Shown: piece after piece, positions 51,226 to 58,661 of the stretch
Numbering within the stretch: position 1 is the stretch's first letter
Layout of the letters: every line of letters starts with the position of its first letter
Origin: UBA3495 sp964629875
GTDB lineage: Bacteria; Chloroflexota; Dehalococcoidia; Lucifugimonadales; UBA3495
Length of the DNA stretch: 64,000 bases
Assembly: GCA_964629875.1 (NCBI GenBank)
Contig: CAZVRK010000009.1
Span: 19,725-83,724, forward strand
Reading direction: 5' to 3'
Made by a program: the position numbers and the translations under genes
Notes under the pieces: generated by a model
The model's input: the letters and a program-made list of their open reading frames with translations, nothing else
Told to the model about the DNA's origin: nothing
Databases searched by the model: none

Positions 51226-51927
51226 CTAATCAGTTACGTCTTTCCAACCAGTATCCAGTGGGTCGAACCCGTTGGGAAACCTGGTGCTGTCGTCGTATTT
51301 TGCCATGCTTAGATCTGATCTGTGTAGGCTTGCCTTGTCGAAGTTCGCGTTTCTCATGTCGGTCATTATCCACATTGAATCACGGATCATGGCCTGGGTG
51401 AAATTTGCTCCTTCTAGAATAGCCCTGCTGAGATCTGCTCCGTTCATGTTTGATGCTACAAAACTACCACCAGTTAGATTGGCGTTTCTCATGTCCACTT
51501 CGATCATGGTTGATTGGCTAACATCAGCTCCAGTCATATCCGCGTTCATGAAAGATGTTCTCATGGTCCGTGAGTGTCTCAAGTTAGCGTTCAATAAGGA
51601 TGCGCCCCTAAAATCTGCCCAGTGAAGGTTTACATTGGTCAGGTTTGCGTCGTTGCAGTTGGTATCTGCAAGGGATGCTCTCGCCAGGTCAGATCCAGTT
51701 AAGTCAGCTCCTTCTAGGTTAGATTTGGCTAAGCTTGCGTTGGTAAGCTTGCTATCGACTAGGATTGCTCCCTTTAGGTTCGCTCCCCTAATATATGCGC
51801 CCACTAGGTCTGACCCCGATAAATCAGCACCCTCTAAATCAAGGACTGATTCAGGATTCTTTTCTTGCCACTCTGATATTGCGTCTGACCCGTTTTTAAC
51901 TATCTCGACATGTTCAGCATTAGCCAC
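51226..51927 (-). CDS. cytoplasmic pentapeptide-repeat protein
   Basis: 233 aa. From about residue 30 to 215 the protein is nearly all A(D/N)LxX repeats, for example ADLSGSDLVGAYIRGANLKG and so on, giving a right-handed quadrilateral beta-helix of about 35 repeats. There is no signal peptide and no collagen-like region, unlike the pentapeptide lipoprotein at 20.3 kb. Some members protect DNA gyrase by mimicking DNA (Qnr, MfpA), but nothing here shows that function. It follows the BioD/DRTGG gene's start by 47 nt, in the same direction. Confidence 0.88.
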   Translation of the reverse strand: MANAEHVEIVKNGSDAISEWQEKNPESVLDLEGADLSGSDLVGAYIRGANLKGAILVDSKLTNASLAKSNLEGADLTGSDLARASLADTNCNDANLTNVNLHWADFRGASLLNANLRHSRTMRTSFMNADMTGADVSQSTMIEVDMRNANLTGGSFVASNMNGADLSRAILEGANFTQAMIRDSMWIMTDMRNANFDKASLHRSDLSMAKYDDSTRFPNGFDPLDTGWKDVTD

Positions 51928-51944
51928 GGTTTAACTCCAATCGT

Positions 51945-51991
51945 TTGAATCTAAACAAACTTATACATTGAGACTACTCACTTAGATTCAA
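51945..51991. repeat. 10-bp inverted repeat in the pentapeptide gene promoter region
   Basis: TTGAATCTAA (51945-51954) and its complement (51982-51991) are separated by 27 nt and flank a TATAAG on the minus strand (51959-51964). It might be an operator for the gene at 51226-51927. Confidence 0.3.
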
Positions 51992-52056
51992 GTTTAATAA
52001 CTAGGTTGGTCTGTTCTGGATCTTTAAATACACACCGTGTATAGGGTTAGGGTTTT

Positions 52057-52356
52057 CTAAGCGTTTGCAGTCTCTTCGTCGACCTCGAAAATTTTCTCCG
52101 CGATCACCATCTTAAGTTCATTGGCACGGGTGAGATTCGGATATACTCCGTCCTCGTCCTTGCGGTCGAAAATTTTCTCCCCGTCTAGGTACACTTCAAG
52201 CCTGCCGGCGTCAGCCGGTGTAAGCTTTACAGCTATATCTCCTGGGTCTTGGGACCTCCAGAATTCGGTTGCCAACCACGTGGCAACAGCGTGGTACCCT
52301 CAAGGTACACAGTAGACTACTTCTACTTCTACTTTTCCAAATTGTGCTCCGGCCAT
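52057..52356 (-). CDS. SelW-like (Rdx family) selenoprotein with UGA-encoded selenocysteine
   Basis: 99 aa if the in-frame TGA at 52302-52300 is read as selenocysteine. The ATG at 52356 has GGAGGAG 5-6 nt upstream, while no start with a ribosome-binding site exists after the TGA. The N-terminus reads KVEVEVVYCVPUGYHAV, so Sec19 falls in a CxxU redox motif, followed by ATWLATEFW. This is the SelT/SelW/SelH (Rdx) thioredoxin-like family, in which CxxU or CxxC is the active site. The C-terminal half has GRLEVYLDGEKIFDRKDEDG, also typical. It probably reduces or binds redox partners such as glutathione-linked proteins. A SECIS-like hairpin follows the UGA. Standard gene callers would truncate it to 72 aa. 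Confidence 0.85.
52251..52299 (-). promoter_or_regulatory. candidate bacterial SECIS element
   Basis: On the sense (minus) strand, an upper stem GTTGCC/GGCAAC (52282-52287 with 52268-52273) closes an 8-nt loop that contains G-U. The stem begins 12 nt and the loop 18 nt after the UGA, within the range of bacterial SECIS elements. A lower stem next to the UGA may form between 52293-52299 and 52251-52256 with one bulged base. Confidence 0.6.
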
Positions 52357-52431
52357 GGTTCTCCTCCGATAGGTATTCTCTTAGTCACGAAGTTTAATAG
52401 ATTAAATAACTGAATTCAAGGAAAGTTATTA

Positions 52432-52477
52432 TAAAACAAAGAGGCCTCACTCAGATAAGTGAGGCCTCTTTGTTTTA
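52432..52477. terminator. bidirectional intrinsic terminator
   Basis: 20-bp perfect arms (52432-52451 and 52458-52477) with a 6-nt loop. Core AAGAGGCCTCACT, flanked by an A/C-rich and a T-rich tract. It closes the leftward MaoC-pair transcript before the selenoprotein gene. Confidence 0.88.
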
Positions 52478-52496
52478 CTTACCAATTAGCAGTTTG

Positions 52497-52916
52497 TTAA
52501 CTTACTATTGCACTACCTTGTCCAACAGCGGTAGTGTTTCCGTCCTGGTTTTGACACGCGATGTCCACGGTAACCATTGTACCGCCGTCGACTTCTTGGC
52601 TGCTGTTTAGGTTGCCACTAATTGTGACGGTATCTCCCTCTTTAACAGGCCTAAGGAACTTAAGATTTACGACACCACTATGGTGGAACGTATCAGCTCC
52701 GAAGAACTCTCTGAGTAATTCCGATGCGAATGCTACTGACATCCTACCGGATGCTATAGGATATGTCGTACCTAGCCTCTGCTTAGCCAGTTCGGGACTG
52801 TTATGAATGTTCTCTCGGTCCCTGATTCCACATGATTCAAACTGGTTTATTTTTACCTGGGTAATTGATTTGGTAATCGAAGGGATTGCCTTGTTTTCTA
52901 ACCCTGTGGATGCCAT
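52497..52916 (-). CDS. MaoC-like (R)-enoyl-CoA hydratase subunit
   Basis: 139 aa, single hot-dog fold. IRDRENIHNSPELAKQRLG is the hydratase-2 motif, with Asp and His at the catalytic positions. PIASGRMSVAFASELL follows. The GDTVTISGNLNSSQEV strand is typical. It overlaps the upstream hot-dog gene by 19 bp. Pairs of such short proteins form heterodimeric hydratases, one half carrying the catalytic loop. Here this half carries it. Substrate is a 3-hydroxyacyl- or enoyl-CoA. Confidence 0.85.
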   Translation of the reverse strand: MASTGLENKAIPSITKSITQVKINQFESCGIRDRENIHNSPELAKQRLGTTYPIASGRMSVAFASELLREFFGADTFHHSGVVNLKFLRPVKEGDTVTISGNLNSSQEVDGGTMVTVDIACQNQDGNTTAVGQGSAIVS

Positions 52917-53323
52917 TTCTTTCCCACCTCATCTGGTTTTTTCATTTGGTATGTGCGCATTTTCTCGATAAGTCTGCCGTCTTCATCTGTAGCAGTAGCC
53001 TCAATAACAAGGTATGGCTTATCTCTACGGGTGTACTTGTCGTGAACACGGCCCGTGACCTTTATTATCTTGCCAGCTACCGGCGGATTGTGGAATTCCA
53101 TTTCATTACCAGCGTTCACCCCGCCAGTATTATCTTCGTAGGCTAGCCCGAGCGCAGTTGCGTCATGCTTAACTGCTATTGTCGGAAACAAACCCGCTGG
53201 GTCATCTACTGATTTCCTGTATTCGTCGATCATTTCCTGGGTGAGCAAGTATTCGTATGAGCCTAGCTCTTCACCGATCACGAGGTTGTCATACACTAAT
53301 TCAGGTAAATTTTCTTGTGCCAT
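52898..53323 (-). CDS. MaoC-like dehydratase, N-terminal-type hot-dog subunit
   Basis: 141 aa. Hot-dog fold of the FAS1-like / MaoC N-terminal type, with a long central helix region (VKHDATALGLAYEDN), FHNPPVAGKIIKVTGRVHDKYTRRDKPYL. It lacks the D-x-N-x-x-H motif, so it is probably the non-catalytic partner of the overlapping MaoC gene. The same HadA-HadB-like arrangement is known in Actinobacteria. First gene of the pair, with a near-consensus promoter at 53350-53378. Confidence 0.8.
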   Translation of the reverse strand: MAQENLPELVYDNLVIGEELGSYEYLLTQEMIDEYRKSVDDPAGLFPTIAVKHDATALGLAYEDNTGGVNAGNEMEFHNPPVAGKIIKVTGRVHDKYTRRDKPYLVIEATATDEDGRLIEKMRTYQMKKPDEVGKKWHPQG

Positions 53324-53349
53324 ATACGCTCTCCATTATTAGTGAAAAC

Positions 53350-53378
53350 ACGATACTGCAATTCGAATTCCAAGTCAA
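53350..53378 (-). promoter_or_regulatory. sigma70-like promoter for the MaoC pair
   Basis: Read leftward: -35 TTGACT (53373-53378), 17-nt spacer, -10 TATCGT (53350-53355). It leaves a short leader before the ATG at 53323. Confidence 0.55.
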
Positions 53379-53540
53379 TCAGCGGCGTTATTTATTAAGG
53401 GAACTTATTCAGATTGTATTTGATGCCGTGGCAGACTGGCGGCGGTTTGTAGCATAAATGATCAAATTTTCATGGCCTATGTCATTGTATATCCTCTATA
53501 ATGGGATGCCAGTGGAATAATCTGATGGTGGATGTGCTTA

Positions 53541-54326
53541 ATGGAATTGACATTTGAGAGAGGCGATCAATACCGTCCAAAAGGTCACGCATTGGTGTAT
53601 TTTCGTGTCAATAATGAGCCGGACACGGTTTATGTGACCTATATCATTTCACTTCCCGTTAAAGCAGACTTAACTAAATATGTCCCGCCGTTCCTCGCCA
53701 CACATCTAGGTAGTATGCCTCTAAATGATTTCTCGGCTTTTGCCATGCCACCAGTCCCCGAGGCGGTAGGTAGTTTTGAGGATGTAGAACGGTTGGCCCG
53801 ATTACGAGATGATGATATGGCTTACGCGGACAGTATGTTTTCGTTTGATCTTCCCCGAATGATGGAAGCAGTAACAGAGGCTGTCCAGGTGTATTCGGAT
53901 TTGTGTGATCAATACTTCAACCGCGAATCTGGGAACACCGTAGATTCTGGTGAAACACTCGGTCAACTTCCAGAGTCTGATACTGGCGATGATTCTTCTT
54001 ACCAGGTAAATGAGGTTCTTTTCGGTCTTATGAGCGAGGCGGACAAGCTGGCTGAACTTTCTAGGCTTCTAGGAAAACTTAGGTTTGCTCAGGACGGAGC
54101 AGACGCTAATATGTCAGGGGAAGTAAGTGATGAGATAAAATCGCTTTCCAAGTTTCTTCCAGGTCAATTCAAGCTTTCTCAGCTGCTGGCTGCAGCCCAA
54201 GATACATCCAGGAATGGTGAACGGTTAGCGCAATTGTATCTAGACCGATGCTTTAGACTGTCTTCTGGAGATTTTGGTAAGGTAGAAGCGATAGATGACG
54301 AAATTAGTTCGATAGAATTGCTATAA
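53541..54326 (+). CDS. conserved-looking protein of unknown function
   Basis: 261 aa from the ATG at 53541, chosen because GGTGGA lies about 8 nt upstream; the frame also opens with an ATG at 53532 that has no room for a ribosome-binding site. The first half (LTFERGDQYRPKGHALVYFRV, then YVTYIISLPVKADLTKYVPPF) has beta-strand character with a basic face; the middle is acidic and low-complexity (SDTGDDSS), and the C-terminal 90 residues look helical (ELSRLLGKLRFAQDG). No signal or membrane segment. It lies just upstream of the glyA promoter. Not recognised. Confidence 0.6.
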   Translation: MELTFERGDQYRPKGHALVYFRVNNEPDTVYVTYIISLPVKADLTKYVPPFLATHLGSMPLNDFSAFAMPPVPEAVGSFEDVERLARLRDDDMAYADSMFSFDLPRMMEAVTEAVQVYSDLCDQYFNRESGNTVDSGETLGQLPESDTGDDSSYQVNEVLFGLMSEADKLAELSRLLGKLRFAQDGADANMSGEVSDEIKSLSKFLPGQFKLSQLLAAAQDTSRNGERLAQLYLDRCFRLSSGDFGKVEAIDDEISSIELL

Positions 54327-54356
54327 ACGATCCACATATCGCCACTTTTGTTCTCG

Positions 54357-54385
54357 TTGACACTATATTCCCTCCCGCGTAAACT
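54357..54385 (+). promoter_or_regulatory. sigma70-like promoter for glyA
   Basis: Perfect -35 TTGACA (54357-54362), 17-nt spacer, TAAACT (54380-54385). The roughly 90-nt leader has a CAGAAGC/GCTTCTG inverted repeat with a 20-nt loop; I do not recognise a known riboswitch. Confidence 0.6.
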
Positions 54386-54479
54386 TTGATTATCTGGTTC
54401 AGAAGCTGTGTCATTTGAATTCATTGGCTTCTGGTAGCTTATCGCAAATCCCCCAGAATTGATGTTATTAGGAGTATCT

Positions 54480-55724
54480 ATGTCCTTTTTGATGGAGCAG
54501 GATCCTGAGGTTGCTAAGGCCATCGAGCTAGAAGATGTTAGGCAGCGTGACAGTATAGTTTTGATCGCTTCTGAGAATTATGCGAGTAAAGCAGTACTCG
54601 AAGCACAATCAGGTGTAATGAATAACAAATACGCTGAAGGTTATCCAGGCCGGCGGTACTATGGTGGATGTGAAAACGTAGATATAGTTGAAAGACTAGC
54701 CATAAGCAGGGCCAAGGAACTTTTCGGAGCAGATCATGCAAACGTTCAAGCTCATAGTGGTGCTCAAGCTAATATGGCAGCGTATTTCGCTATCTTGGAG
54801 CCTGGTGACACTGTCATGGGGATGAGACTAGATCAAGGTGGTCATCTTACTCATGGGGCGTCGGTGAACTTTTCAGGGAATCTTTATAATTTTGTACCTT
54901 ATGGTGTTGACGAAACTAGCGAGACTATCGACTATGATGAAGTTGAAAAAATTGCAAAAGAACATAAGCCCAAAGTAATTGTCGCTGGATGTAGCGCGTA
55001 CGCCCGTATATTAGATTTTCCTAGGTTTAGGGCAATTGCTGACCTTGTTGGCGCGAAGCTAATGGTAGATATGGCGCATATTTCAGGTCTCATAGCTGGA
55101 GGTGCCCACCCTTCACCTTTTCCGCATGCTCATGTGGTTACATCCACGACTCAAAAAACTCTTAGAGGTCCACGCGGAGGTCTTATACTGTGCGAGGAGG
55201 AACTTGGCCGAAAAATTGACTACGGTGTTTTTCCATATGCCCAGGGTGGTCCTTTCATGCACGTGATTGCAGCTAAAGCCGTGTGTTTTGGAGAAGCCTT
55301 GACCCCAGGGTATGCGAATTATGCATCGCAAATAGTGGCAAATGCTCGGGTTATGGCCCAAGAATTATCCGAGGCAGGATTAAGACTAGTGTCTGGCGGG
55401 ACTGACAATCATTTGATACTAGTAGATTTGACTCCCATGGACATTGACGGGAGGGATGCGGAATTGGCCATGGAAAAAGTTGGCATAAGCGCAAATAAGA
55501 ATGCTATACCAAATGATCCAAAACCACCGAGAGTAGCCAGCGGCTTACGATTGGGAACCCCTGCTATCACTAGCCGAGGATTTAAGGAAGAGGAATCTAA
55601 ACAAGTTGCGGACTTGATAGTTCGAGTTCTTACGAATATGGGTGACGAACAGGTTGAAAATAAGGTCAAGGAAGAGATAAAAGAACTAACCTCGAAGTTT
55701 CCAGTACCTGGATTAGACACATAA
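54480..55724 (+). CDS. glyA: serine hydroxymethyltransferase
   Basis: 414 aa from the ATG at 54480, set by TAGGAG 7 nt upstream. It interconverts serine and glycine with tetrahydrofolate. LIASENYASKAVLEAQSG, NKYAEGYPGRRYYGGCE, and the PLP-lysine loop TSTTQKTLRGPRGG are intact. It has its own promoter and stands next to the ribosomal protein S6 operon. folE at 61 kb serves other pteridine needs. Confidence 0.97.
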   Translation: MSFLMEQDPEVAKAIELEDVRQRDSIVLIASENYASKAVLEAQSGVMNNKYAEGYPGRRYYGGCENVDIVERLAISRAKELFGADHANVQAHSGAQANMAAYFAILEPGDTVMGMRLDQGGHLTHGASVNFSGNLYNFVPYGVDETSETIDYDEVEKIAKEHKPKVIVAGCSAYARILDFPRFRAIADLVGAKLMVDMAHISGLIAGGAHPSPFPHAHVVTSTTQKTLRGPRGGLILCEEELGRKIDYGVFPYAQGGPFMHVIAAKAVCFGEALTPGYANYASQIVANARVMAQELSEAGLRLVSGGTDNHLILVDLTPMDIDGRDAELAMEKVGISANKNAIPNDPKPPRVASGLRLGTPAITSRGFKEEESKQVADLIVRVLTNMGDEQVENKVKEEIKELTSKFPVPGLDT

Positions 55725-55725
55725 G

Positions 55726-55754
55726 TTGAGAGCATTACCCAGCGATGCTATAAT
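55726..55754 (+). promoter_or_regulatory. near-consensus promoter for rpsF-ssb-rpsR
   Basis: -35 TTGAGA (55726-55731), 17-nt spacer, perfect -10 TATAAT (55749-55754), just after the glyA stop. Likely the main promoter for the S6-SSB-S18 genes. Confidence 0.75.
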
Positions 55755-55787
55755 TCTTTGATTGTAAATAATGTATAGGAGTTCCAG

Positions 55788-56384
55788 TTGCGCCACTACG
55801 AACTAGTCACAATACTGAGTCCGATGCTTAATCAGACTGAAGCTACGGAAGCTTGGGGTCAGATTAAAGATTTCATTACTAACCGAGAGGGAGAGATTGT
55901 TCGAGAGCAATCTTGGGGAACCCGCAGGCTTGCGTATCCCATCCGCCAAGGTTCATATAACTTCTTAGAAGGTAATTATTATCTCACTAATTTTTCGACC
56001 GATAGTCCATTCAACATAGAACTGGAAACGTTCTTGCGGTTAGATGAGAGGGTCCTAAGGTCTATGGTGATTGCTGGCGATCCGCCACCGCCACCGCCTC
56101 CAACACCTGAGCCAGTTGCATCGGTTGAAACTGAGGCAGCTGAGCCTGAGGAGGAAGCTACTGCGGTTGCAGAGGAAGCTACTGCGGTTGCAGAGGAAGC
56201 TACTGATGGGCCGGATAACTCTGAAGAAACCGGTGAGACTGATACTGTCGTTCAAGACCCAACAAATGAAGTAGCGTCGGAGGAGACTGATAATATCGAA
56301 GAAACTCCGACTGAATCAGATGAAGCTGCGAATTCTGAAGTCGAGTCTGAAGAAGAATCTGTAGAAACTGAAGAATCCAGTTAA
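55788..56384 (+). CDS. rpsF: 30S ribosomal protein S6 with long acidic C-terminal tail
   Basis: 198 aa from a TTG; AGGAG lies about 8 nt upstream. Residues 1-97 are a normal S6 (YELVTILSPMLNQTEATEAW, then RRLAYPIRQGSYNFLEGNYYL and LRLDERVLRSMVI). A poly-proline stretch (PPPPPPP) is followed by a roughly 95-residue tail made almost only of Glu, Ala, Thr and Ser, which must be disordered. E. coli S6 also has a post-translational poly-Glu tail, but this one is encoded. S6 binds S18 on the 30S platform, and S18 is encoded two genes on. Contains the 21-bp repeat at 56151-56205. Confidence 0.95.
   Translation: MRHYELVTILSPMLNQTEATEAWGQIKDFITNREGEIVREQSWGTRRLAYPIRQGSYNFLEGNYYLTNFSTDSPFNIELETFLRLDERVLRSMVIAGDPPPPPPPTPEPVASVETEAAEPEEEATAVAEEATAVAEEATDGPDNSEETGETDTVVQDPTNEVASEETDNIEETPTESDEAANSEVESEEESVETEESS
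56151..56205 (+). repeat. 21-bp tandem repeat in the S6 acidic tail
   Basis: 2.6 copies of GAGGAAGCTACTGCGGTTGC plus A (56151-56171, 56172-56192, 56193-56205), encoding EEATAVA units. Copies are identical, so the repeat is recent or subject to slippage. Confidence 0.9.
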
Positions 56385-56425
56385 TAAAGAAGCTGACGTT
56401 ATAGGGTAAGCTTGTAGCTACAGCA

Positions 56426-56869
56426 ATGTCGGCGGCAAAAACTTACGAGGCTGGTTTGAACAAGATAATTGTTATAGGAAACTTAGGTCGTGATCCGGAA
56501 ATGCGGTACACTGCCAGTGGTCAAAGTGTTACGTCTTTCAGTATCGCGTCAAATCGGCGATACACTACGGCCTCTGGTGAACAACGTGATGAGACAGAAT
56601 GGTTCAATGTAAATGCATGGGGGCGATTCTCTGAACTCTGTAATCAGTATTTGTCGCGCGGCAGGCAAGTTTATGTTGAAGGTCGGCTTAGCAGCCGGAC
56701 TTATGAGGCTCGAGACGGACAAACGAGGTTCGTAAATGAAATTAATCTAACAGATATCCAATTTCTGGGCGGATCTGGCCCCGGTGAAGACCGTGCTCCA
56801 TTTACCCAGGATTCATCGATGGGGGATTCAGCGCCCCCTCTTGATGACGTAGACGACTTACCATTTTAA
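56426..56869 (+). CDS. ssb: single-stranded DNA-binding protein
   Basis: 147 aa. The OB fold has KIIVIGNLGRDPEMRYTASGQ, SFSIASNRR and EWFNVNAWGRFSELCNQYLSRG. The tail ends in DDVDDLPF, the acidic tip by which SSB recruits repair and replication proteins. It sits between rpsF and rpsR, the ancestral arrangement in many bacteria. No strong ribosome-binding site precedes the ATG. Confidence 0.96.
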   Translation: MSAAKTYEAGLNKIIVIGNLGRDPEMRYTASGQSVTSFSIASNRRYTTASGEQRDETEWFNVNAWGRFSELCNQYLSRGRQVYVEGRLSSRTYEARDGQTRFVNEINLTDIQFLGGSGPGEDRAPFTQDSSMGDSAPPLDDVDDLPF

Positions 56870-56894
56870 TCCCTTTGGGAGGAGATATCTCTTT

Positions 56895-57386
56895 ATGACT
56901 ACACCAGAAGAACAAACAGTTCCGGGAACTCAGGAGGCCGCGGTTGCAGCGGTTCAACCAGAGGTGGCCGGAACTCCTGCAAATGCGCCGACTGGCGCTC
57001 CTCAGCAAGCAGCGCCCAGTCCTGTTCGTGAAGGAGGCCAGAGGCCAGAAGGAGGGGGATTTAGACCGTCAGGTCCTCCGAGAGCTGGCGGAGGATTCCG
57101 TCCGGGTCAGGGTCAACGCCCAGGTGGAGGACGTCCAAGAGGCAGATACGCTCCGAGACGGAGAGTATGTACGTTCTGTGTTGAACACGCTAAGAGCATA
57201 GATTATAAGGATGTAGAGAGACTCCGGAGATTTATCTCTGATCGTGCCAAGATAGAGCCAACTCGGAAAACTGGCGTGTGTGCAAAACACCAGCGATTGC
57301 TTTCTACAGCTATTAAGAGAGCGAGACATATAGCATTGCTTCCGTTTGTGCCTAATCCAGGCATTGGTATGGGTATGCGGAGATAG
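56895..57386 (+). CDS. rpsR: 30S ribosomal protein S18 with long basic N-terminal extension
   Basis: 163 aa with GGGAGGAG before the ATG. About residues 88-163 are S18, with RRVCTFCVEHAKSIDYKD and GVCAKHQRLLSTAIKRARHIALLPF; the three cysteines and a His fit the zinc-binding (C+) form. The preceding 85 residues are first Ala/Pro/Gln-rich and then Gly/Arg/Pro-rich (RPSGPPRAGGGFRPGQGQ), so strongly basic and probably disordered. S18 partners S6, which carries the opposite charge in its extension. rplI and dnaB, often next in such operons, are absent. Confidence 0.95.
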   Translation: MTTPEEQTVPGTQEAAVAAVQPEVAGTPANAPTGAPQQAAPSPVREGGQRPEGGGFRPSGPPRAGGGFRPGQGQRPGGGRPRGRYAPRRRVCTFCVEHAKSIDYKDVERLRRFISDRAKIEPTRKTGVCAKHQRLLSTAIKRARHIALLPFVPNPGIGMGMRR

Positions 57387-57483
57387 AGTCGCGATCCTAA
57401 TACCTATGCTATAGCGTAATTCCCTGGTTTCCAAGCTGCAAGTTTCTATAGCAAGCACAGATTAATCCTTAGAGGTCTTTGGT

Positions 57484-58641
57484 ATGAACCTTCCATGGCG
57501 CCGCCGAAATGCGGAAAATGATGATCAACCTGTAGCTTCTAATAGGCGACAGCGTGCTACAACAAATTCCACTAATAATCCTGCTCAGCCGGTCTTGGTT
57601 TCACAGGAGAAACGCAGACAGAGGATAGCTATACTGGTCGGAGCTTCCCTGGTACTCGTTATATTATTAATTGTAGGTATGGGTTTTTATAAAGAGTTTG
57701 TTGAGCCACCGAGAGTTATGGCAGGGTCTATTAGAGGCGAAACTTTTACGATGGGAGACCTTGTACAACGTTTACGGGTCAGACAAGGTATAAATCGGTA
57801 TGAGGGAGGGTTCGTTGACTTATCAGTAGATCCATTCCAGTTTCTGCAAGATCTCTTGTTTGTAGAAATTGTCAGGCAGGCTGCACCGACTCTCGGGCTA
57901 GATGCGAATGACGAACTGACCGATCAGGCACTTAGAGGGCAATTTTACCCGCAGATCCCTGAAGGTCAAGAAAGTGATGAAGAGCAACTAGAAAAAGAAT
58001 TTAGAAATACATACCAAGGCTTCTTAACCCAAGTGAGACTGTCTGATGAAGAATATCGGGATATGATACGAGACCAAATATTGTTGCTCCAGTTGAGTGG
58101 TTTGCTGAGTTCAAGCATACCCGATAAACCAGATCAGGTTGAAATGGAATGGATTAGAATTGATTTTGAAGTGAATGTTATTCCAGAGGAGGTTAAGAAT
58201 CGTCTTAACGAAGAGGAATTCTCAGATGTGGCAGCAGAGTTTTTCAACCCCATGGAATACGGTGATCAAGCTGGATATGTAGGTTGGGTGCCTAAAGGTG
58301 CTTTTCCGGATCTAGATCCACATTTATTTGGTGACGAAGATAACGAACCGCTTCAGCCGGGTCAAGTCAGTGAACCTTTGTATGGTGGTGATGCTACTTA
58401 TATCTTGCGGGTTATATCTTCAGCAGAGCCACGTGAATTAACTGCTAGGATGAGGGTTAAACTAACTAAACAGTTGGTACATAAGTGGCGGGGCGACCAG
58501 ATGGAGAGAGGCTCAAAGGAAAAATGGTTAAAAGTAAACTTTGATAGTGACAGATACGCTTGGGTCGCTGAACAAGTCCGTATAACCGCGCCAAGAGTAG
58601 ATAACAAAGAAGAAGGAGAGGGTCAGGGCGGCTTACCTTAG
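57484..58641 (+). CDS. membrane-anchored parvulin-type peptidyl-prolyl isomerase / foldase (SurA/PrsA-like)
   Basis: 385 aa. A charged cytoplasmic N-terminus (MNLPWRRRN) precedes one membrane helix at about 49-68 (RIAILVGASLVLVILLIVGM). A SurA/PrsA-type helical chaperone domain follows (about 80-215), then a PpiC rotamase domain (about 216-320, with GYVGWVPKGAFPDLDPHLFG and PGQVSEPLYGGDATYILRV). It would help fold exported proteins at the outer face of the membrane. The start is an ATG preceded by a weak AGAGG site. Confidence 0.82.
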   Translation: MNLPWRRRNAENDDQPVASNRRQRATTNSTNNPAQPVLVSQEKRRQRIAILVGASLVLVILLIVGMGFYKEFVEPPRVMAGSIRGETFTMGDLVQRLRVRQGINRYEGGFVDLSVDPFQFLQDLLFVEIVRQAAPTLGLDANDELTDQALRGQFYPQIPEGQESDEEQLEKEFRNTYQGFLTQVRLSDEEYRDMIRDQILLLQLSGLLSSSIPDKPDQVEMEWIRIDFEVNVIPEEVKNRLNEEEFSDVAAEFFNPMEYGDQAGYVGWVPKGAFPDLDPHLFGDEDNEPLQPGQVSEPLYGGDATYILRVISSAEPRELTARMRVKLTKQLVHKWRGDQMERGSKEKWLKVNFDSDRYAWVAEQVRITAPRVDNKEEGEGQGGLP

Positions 58642-58661
58642 CACCCTCATAATCATACGTA

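Noticed and set aside
52038..52052. Two copies of a telomere-like GGGTTA motif
   Set aside because: Only two units in a bacterial intergenic stretch; chance occurrence.
52057..52275. A 72-aa protein starting at TTG 52275
   Set aside because: This is the part of the selenoprotein after the UGA; no ribosome-binding site, and it would lack the CxxU active site.
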